Origin: Holothuria scabra
Lineage: Eukaryota > Echinodermata > Holothuroidea > Aspidochirotida > Holothuriidae
Direction of reading: 5' to 3'
Assembly: GCA_037179385.1 (NCBI GenBank)
Contig: CM074196.1
Location: forward strand, 33,504,486 to 33,568,485
DNA: 64,000 bases
Both the position numbers and the translations under genes were made by a program. The notes under the pieces were generated by a model, which saw only the letters and a program-made list of their open reading frames with translations, made no database searches and was not told where the DNA came from. Shown here in pieces: positions 60,219 through 64,000 of the stretch. How positions within the stretch are numbered: the first letter of the stretch is position 1; every line of letters starts with the position of its first letter.

Positions 60219-60260
60219 GTCAGTCCGTCAGTCAGTCAGTCAGTCAGTCAGTCAGTCAGT
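60118..60260. repeat. (GTCA)n tail of the SINE
   Basis: About 35 tetranucleotide units, mostly GTCA with a few GTCC and GGCA variants. It directly abuts the 3' side of the tRNA-derived SINE on the minus strand. Confidence 0.92.
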
Positions 60261-60484
60261 TTGTTAGATGGAGTTTTAAAACCCAGTTTCCAACCTATTG
60301 GTTCAAGTCGAGCCGGCAAAGGCCTTTTTTCCAGTTGTGGCTCACTGACTTGTTTTCCCTACTCCATTGCTTATGCGGAGCATCACGCACAGCGTCAGTA
60401 GGTTCCATTTTTGAGTCTTAGGGATAGAACCCAGGTCTTTCGCTTAGGAGGCGGATGCTCTACCGTTAGATCAAACACGCGGCC
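60261..60484 (-). mobile_element. tRNA-derived SINE with tetranucleotide tail
   Basis: Read on the minus strand, 60484-60412 looks like a tRNA from the D arm to the T arm: GATCTAACGGTAGAGC, then the anticodon arm with loop CTCCTAA (anticodon CCT, at 60446-60448), then CTGGGTTCTATCCC as the B box. The acceptor ends do not pair, so this is not a functional tRNA gene. A body of about 150 bp follows and ends in the tetranucleotide repeat. A tRNA head, an unrelated body and a short-repeat tail are the usual SINE plan. The head is closest to tRNA-Arg(CCU), by anticodon only. Confidence 0.7.
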
Positions 60485-61035
60485 CACGACCAAACACGCA
60501 GACCAAGCACTCTGTCCACAACGGAAAGAACAGGTGGAAATTCGAAATGAATGTGGAGACAAATGAAAAGTGGATGCGCGTCCTCATCCGGTGTGCATAT
60601 TAATACACATAGCCCCAGTCATATAATTTCTTCTCCGGGCGAATGAGGGTAAATAAGACCGATGAAACAATCATTTTTTTTGAAGAAGAACAAGAAGACC
60701 ACGCTCCTAATTCCAAATTACCATTTTCGACCCATTTTGCAATTCATACCTGATAGGTCAAATATTCCTGGCCCACGTACCCAACCTGAAACTTAATTCT
60801 AGCTGATGTGTTTCAGGCCAAAAGATGGTGTCGCTCCACCAGGCCCGTATTCAGGCAAGACGCCGAAGGGGACTGGGGAAAAGTCACAAAATCTTCACAG
60901 GGGGGATTTTTTCTTGGGGTACCAAATGTGTACATATGTGTTGAGGGCAATGCAAAGTTCAAAGTCTCTGAGTAGGAAATTTTGCAAGGAGGGCTTGACC
61001 ACCTACCCTTCACAATCCATCCTCCCCCTCCCCTT
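60485..61035. other. Unassigned DNA
   Basis: No recognised exon. ORFs of 102 codons on both strands around 60806-61121 mirror each other and run into the G/C-rich hAT end. Confidence 0.35.
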
Positions 61036-61043
61036 CCCCCTCC

Positions 61044-62056
61044 CAGTGGCGTCACCAGACTTTTCACTTTGGGGGAACTGGGGCACAACGATTTTGCAGG
61101 GGGAAGTTGTCTAGACTCCAATCATGGCGCCGTAGGCGCCACTGAGCACGAAGCGCGAGGTTTAGCGGGTGGGGTCCAGGCGCAAGTCTTAGGACCCCTT
61201 AGGGGTCCAGTCTTCGGAAGCTCCTGGGTTTTAGCGTGTTTGTTAGGTATTAAAGTCGCTATTTAAGTCGTCTTCTATTGACTTAACACTGGTCTAAAAA
61301 TACCTCCATGGTAACTTCCAGTAAAACTTTTGGTGAAAAAAAAATCAGTGATTCAACTACCAAGAGCAGATCCGGCTGACATTTTGAAAAAAGGCGAGGT
61401 GAACTATTGAGAAAAGAATTTGATGGACAGTTCAAGCTGTGTCTCGGTTGGGGTGAAGGGGGAGAAGCCCCCGGAAATTCCTGAGTTTTAAGGAATTTGT
61501 TAGGTATTAAGGTCGTAATTTACGGGTAATTCTATTGTCTTTACACTGGTCTAAAATTACTTCCAGGGCAACTTCAAGTAAGATTTTATTGGTAACAAAA
61601 CTAGTGAAACTACTATCAAGATCGGATTCGGCTGACATTTTAAAGAAGGAGAGCTGAACTTGAAAGAGAGATAAAGCAGTCGATGCGCAGTTAAATGTGA
61701 TTCTCTTAAGGAAAAATATAGGCCTAATCCTGCTTGAACGGTTACCTTAGCTATGCGCCCCCTTCAGTTGGCGATGTCGGGAGTGTGCAGAATGTTTGAA
61801 AACGCAACCCCTCAAACAGCCGGAAGTGGCATTTTCCAGGTGTTTTTGCAATATTTTCAGTTGGAAAGTATGAAAATTACTCCCCTTTCTTGTCAAAAAA
61901 AAAATCCAATCTTAAAAATTTTCATGGTCACACTCTGACTAAACAAGGCATATCGTTTTTTGAAAATCTAAAATCTCAGTTTGGGAAACACACGTAGGGG
62001 CACACGATTTTTCAGGGGGCGCGTTCCCCCCCCCCCCCCCCTTGGTGACACCACTT
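61044..62056. mobile_element. Non-autonomous hAT-type element with internal duplication
   Basis: The left end is CAGTGGCGTCACCAG and the right end is CTTGGTGACACCACTT. The 8-bp flank CCCCCTCC is at 61036-61043 and 62057-62064, exact though of low complexity. The interior shows a direct duplication of about 185 bp, 61221-61405 against 61471-61655 (CTCCTGGGTTTTAG / TTCCTGAGTTTTAAG to GGCTGACATTTTGAAAAAAG / GGCTGACATTTTAAAGAAGG). The block after the left end (TTTAGCGGGTGGGGTCCAGG) matches the element at 9270. A long C run is at 62027-62041. Confidence 0.8.
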
Positions 62057-62064
62057 CCCCCTCC

Positions 62065-62660
62065 TCTTGGCTACTTGCCTGCTCTCCGTTAAGATAGTCT
62101 TTCAGACAGGATCACTCTCCCCTAGATAAAAATGCATGTGTTCACACGGTCTTGAACTAGACCCATGTTCGTTATTCATCACATGATTGCAATGCAAAGC
62201 ATTTTGATTTTCTCTCTCCGTGAGTCACACGGGAGGCATAAAGCAACCATTCATAAATAAAGAGGCAAAGAAGATTGTGTACATAAAGACGGAAAGCCAA
62301 ATGTGCCTTTGGTGGGAACATACTGTACACTGAGTGCGGCTTTATATTGAAAGATCCTTCAGCTTCCCTCGCTGCTGTTTGATTATGCAGACGAAATCAC
62401 CGCTACACTGAGAAATGAAATTTCAGCGACTAGATTTCTAGTCAAGTGTATTATGAAACAAAAACCACAGAGCTGACCGTATACGGACAATCTAACTTCC
62501 TGGATCTCGTACCTCTGCATATAAACGGACTAACGCTGTGTAAGGGAATGTACTTAAAAGTGCTCAGGTAATTAATGCTCTGCTGCAGGGAAGCAAACAA
62601 CTCGTATGTTTTCACCATTTCTTTGAATTTTGTTGTGGAGAGGACCGTTAATATATTACA
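62065..62660 (+). promoter_or_regulatory. Probable promoter and 5'UTR of the CAP gene
   Basis: The DNA upstream of the CAP start codon has a TATA-like TTTATATT at 62341-62348, about 320 bp before the ATG. No ORF of note lies on the plus strand. The minus-strand ORF 62451-62759 overlaps the CAP exon and is its shadow. The promoter assignment is tentative. Confidence 0.35.
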
Positions 62661-62810
62661 ATGAAAAGCTTCATAAGAATCGCCCTTATAGCCCACATAG
62701 CGGCGGTGACGTGCGAAGAATTCAGCAAGTCGGCACAGAATGAATTTGTCCGTGTACACAATGAGTTACGTTCACAAGTCAATCCGCAGGCTAGCGACAT
62801 GGAATTCATG
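62661..62810 (+). CDS. First exon of a secreted CAP/SCP-domain protein
   Basis: The 50-codon exon starts at ATG 62661 and ends exactly at ATG|GTAAGT (phase 0). It begins with a signal peptide: MKSF, then a hydrophobic stretch IRIALIAHIAAVTC, with cleavage likely near the Cys. The first part of the CAP fold follows (EFVRVHNELRSQVNPQASDM). The pattern FxxxHNxxRxxVxPxAxxM is the classical N-terminal block of CRISP/GLIPR/antigen-5 proteins, and its His is part of the conserved CAP cleft. CAP proteins are secreted and have roles in sperm, immunity, development and secretions. Which of these applies cannot be told from one exon. The rest of the gene lies beyond the window or in later, unseen exons. 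The sequence has more G/C and better codon balance than the repeats around it. Confidence 0.85.
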
Positions 62811-64000
62811 GTAAGTGCCTAATATAGGTCTATGACAAACATGAGAAGCCAGCCTTTAAGGAATCGCTATCACAAACCTTTGCTGAAGCATAGTTGAGGG
62901 CGTGACCTGTATGAGTCCTATAGGTAAACAGTGTGGCCGAGTGAGGGTGACTTCCCAATTAATTATGCCTTCAGTTAAATAATGTTTAGAAATCATCTTT
63001 TCTTTGCAAGCCCATTCCGATTGTTGAGCAGAAGAATATTTTCAGCATTCAAGTTATCAAAAATCTTACAAGGAACAGCTGGTTTATCCAGTTCAGCACT
63101 CTTAGCAACCCCTGTTTATTTGTTGCATTACCCCCACTCTCCCCCGAAGTTCCACAAGCCTGTAACCCATACTAAGCTGTAGATGGCACTATGAAATGTT
63201 ACTCGCATGATTCTCAACACCTGTTTTGTGTTTTCACTTTTTCTGGAGACACGGACCTGTCAACTTTCCCACACAATTCCCGCCCCCAAGTGCCCAAAAT
63301 AGTTTCCGCTATGGCCTATCTAAACATACCGTACACACTGGGGGAATTCGCTAATCCCTCCCTTACACATCCTCCCGTCAACTCATTTGCCCCCAGTATG
63401 ATCCATTTTTCTTCAAATTGTGTTTTCAAATGAGAAACCCGTGGAGCACACAAGGAAAGGAAGGGGCTATAGTGGGTTAACCTATCCTCTTCAAAATTGG
63501 CGGAGGTACCTCTGAATGGCGAGTTGGGCATCGCAGACTCCCGGAAGTGAAGGTCAACATTAGAGGTCAAAAGTCGAATCGTTTTTCAATAATCCAAGAG
63601 AAATCGTTGCAACGACATGAAACATGACAAATGCAAAAGGGGTGATATGTTCTGTTTAAAGTTGTTGTTGGCATGACAACTATTGCAAACTGTCTCGAAA
63701 TAGAAGATTTTTATCACTCCAAAACTGCTGCAACCTAGTAATACATATTTGTATTGATTAGAGACACTCTTATTTACATGTTTGAGTGTTGCGGTAAGCG
63801 ATCTGGTTGGTATTTGCACTGTTATACTAAAAAGCAGTGTCAAACGGGGAGGGGGAAACTAAGGACAAAGGACTATGTTGGGAGCAAAAATTTTCTGGTG
63901 CAGCGCGAAATCGAGCCCAAAGCGCCCGTTCCTGGGGCTTGGGTCCAGGGGGTGAAGCTTCAATAGCTCTGATATTCTCTCTTGATAAAAAAAAGTCAAG
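62811..64000. other. Intron 1 of the CAP gene (to the window end), with a repeat fragment
   Basis: No second CAP exon is recognised: I looked for the continuation expected after MEFM (W-x-x-x-LA) and did not see it. Near 63900-63965 a fragment (GCAGCGCGAAATCGAGCCC ... GGGTCCAGGGGG) matches the hAT-type family of 9270 and 61044 and is cut by the window edge. Other ORFs here lack motifs. Confidence 0.5.

Noticed and set aside
60412..60484. Functional tRNA-Arg gene
   Set aside because: The D arm, anticodon loop and B box are recognisable, but the acceptor stem does not pair and the D stem has a mismatch. A body and repeat tail follow, so it is a SINE.

Overview
The window looks like intergenic or intronic DNA from a large, repeat-rich metazoan genome. 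An echinoderm or another marine invertebrate deuterostome is the most likely source. The clues are introns with GT-AG borders, a CR1-like LINE, many G/C-run-bearing hAT-type elements, tandem arrays built on TGACCTTTGACCT, and scattered AGGCCTA-rich stretches. The organism is an inference from composition only. There is no prokaryotic operon, rRNA or CRISPR array.

Layout. 0.4-10.7 kb: three non-autonomous hAT-type elements with exact 8-bp target duplications (409-1901, 4602-7301, 9270-10727) in otherwise unassigned DNA. 10.9-14.5 kb: a CR1-like LINE with a coiled-coil ORF1 and an endonuclease/reverse-transcriptase ORF2, broken by several stops and frameshifts. ORF1 and ORF2 lie in one frame, separated by a single TAG in the context CAA TAG CAA TTA. 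15.1-29.4 kb: a nested stack. A nuclear-receptor-half-site-rich satellite ends in a CA run. A 407-bp MITE sits in that run, a 653-bp solo LTR (TSD GGAT) abuts the MITE, and a 10.9-kb Mutator-like DNA transposon (47-bp perfect TIRs, 8-9 bp TSD) splits the LTR. The transposon carries a spliced gene whose exons 1-5 encode a CARF/FAR1-like DNA-binding region. A further long exon encodes a Ulp1-type cysteine protease followed by a PHD-type finger. No transposase core was found.

30.4-38.0 kb: a 7.65-kb hAT-type element (TSD ACTGGGCC) that contains a 5.3-kb inverted composite of the same satellite class, bounded by TG and CA runs. 38-50 kb: several MITEs, two more hAT-type elements, and a palindrome centred near 47.93 kb interrupted by an 841-bp insertion. 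50-62 kb: more hAT-type and TTAA-type MITEs, a 0.3-kb inverted duplication 4 kb apart, and a tRNA-derived SINE ending in a long (GTCA)n tail. 62.66 kb: the first coding exon of a secreted CAP/SCP-domain protein. It is the best candidate for an ordinary host gene here and its remaining exons lie beyond the window.

Most of the window is therefore transposable elements and their relics. Coordinates of TIRs and TSDs were read directly from the sequence. Family names rest on recognised motifs and were not tested by database search.
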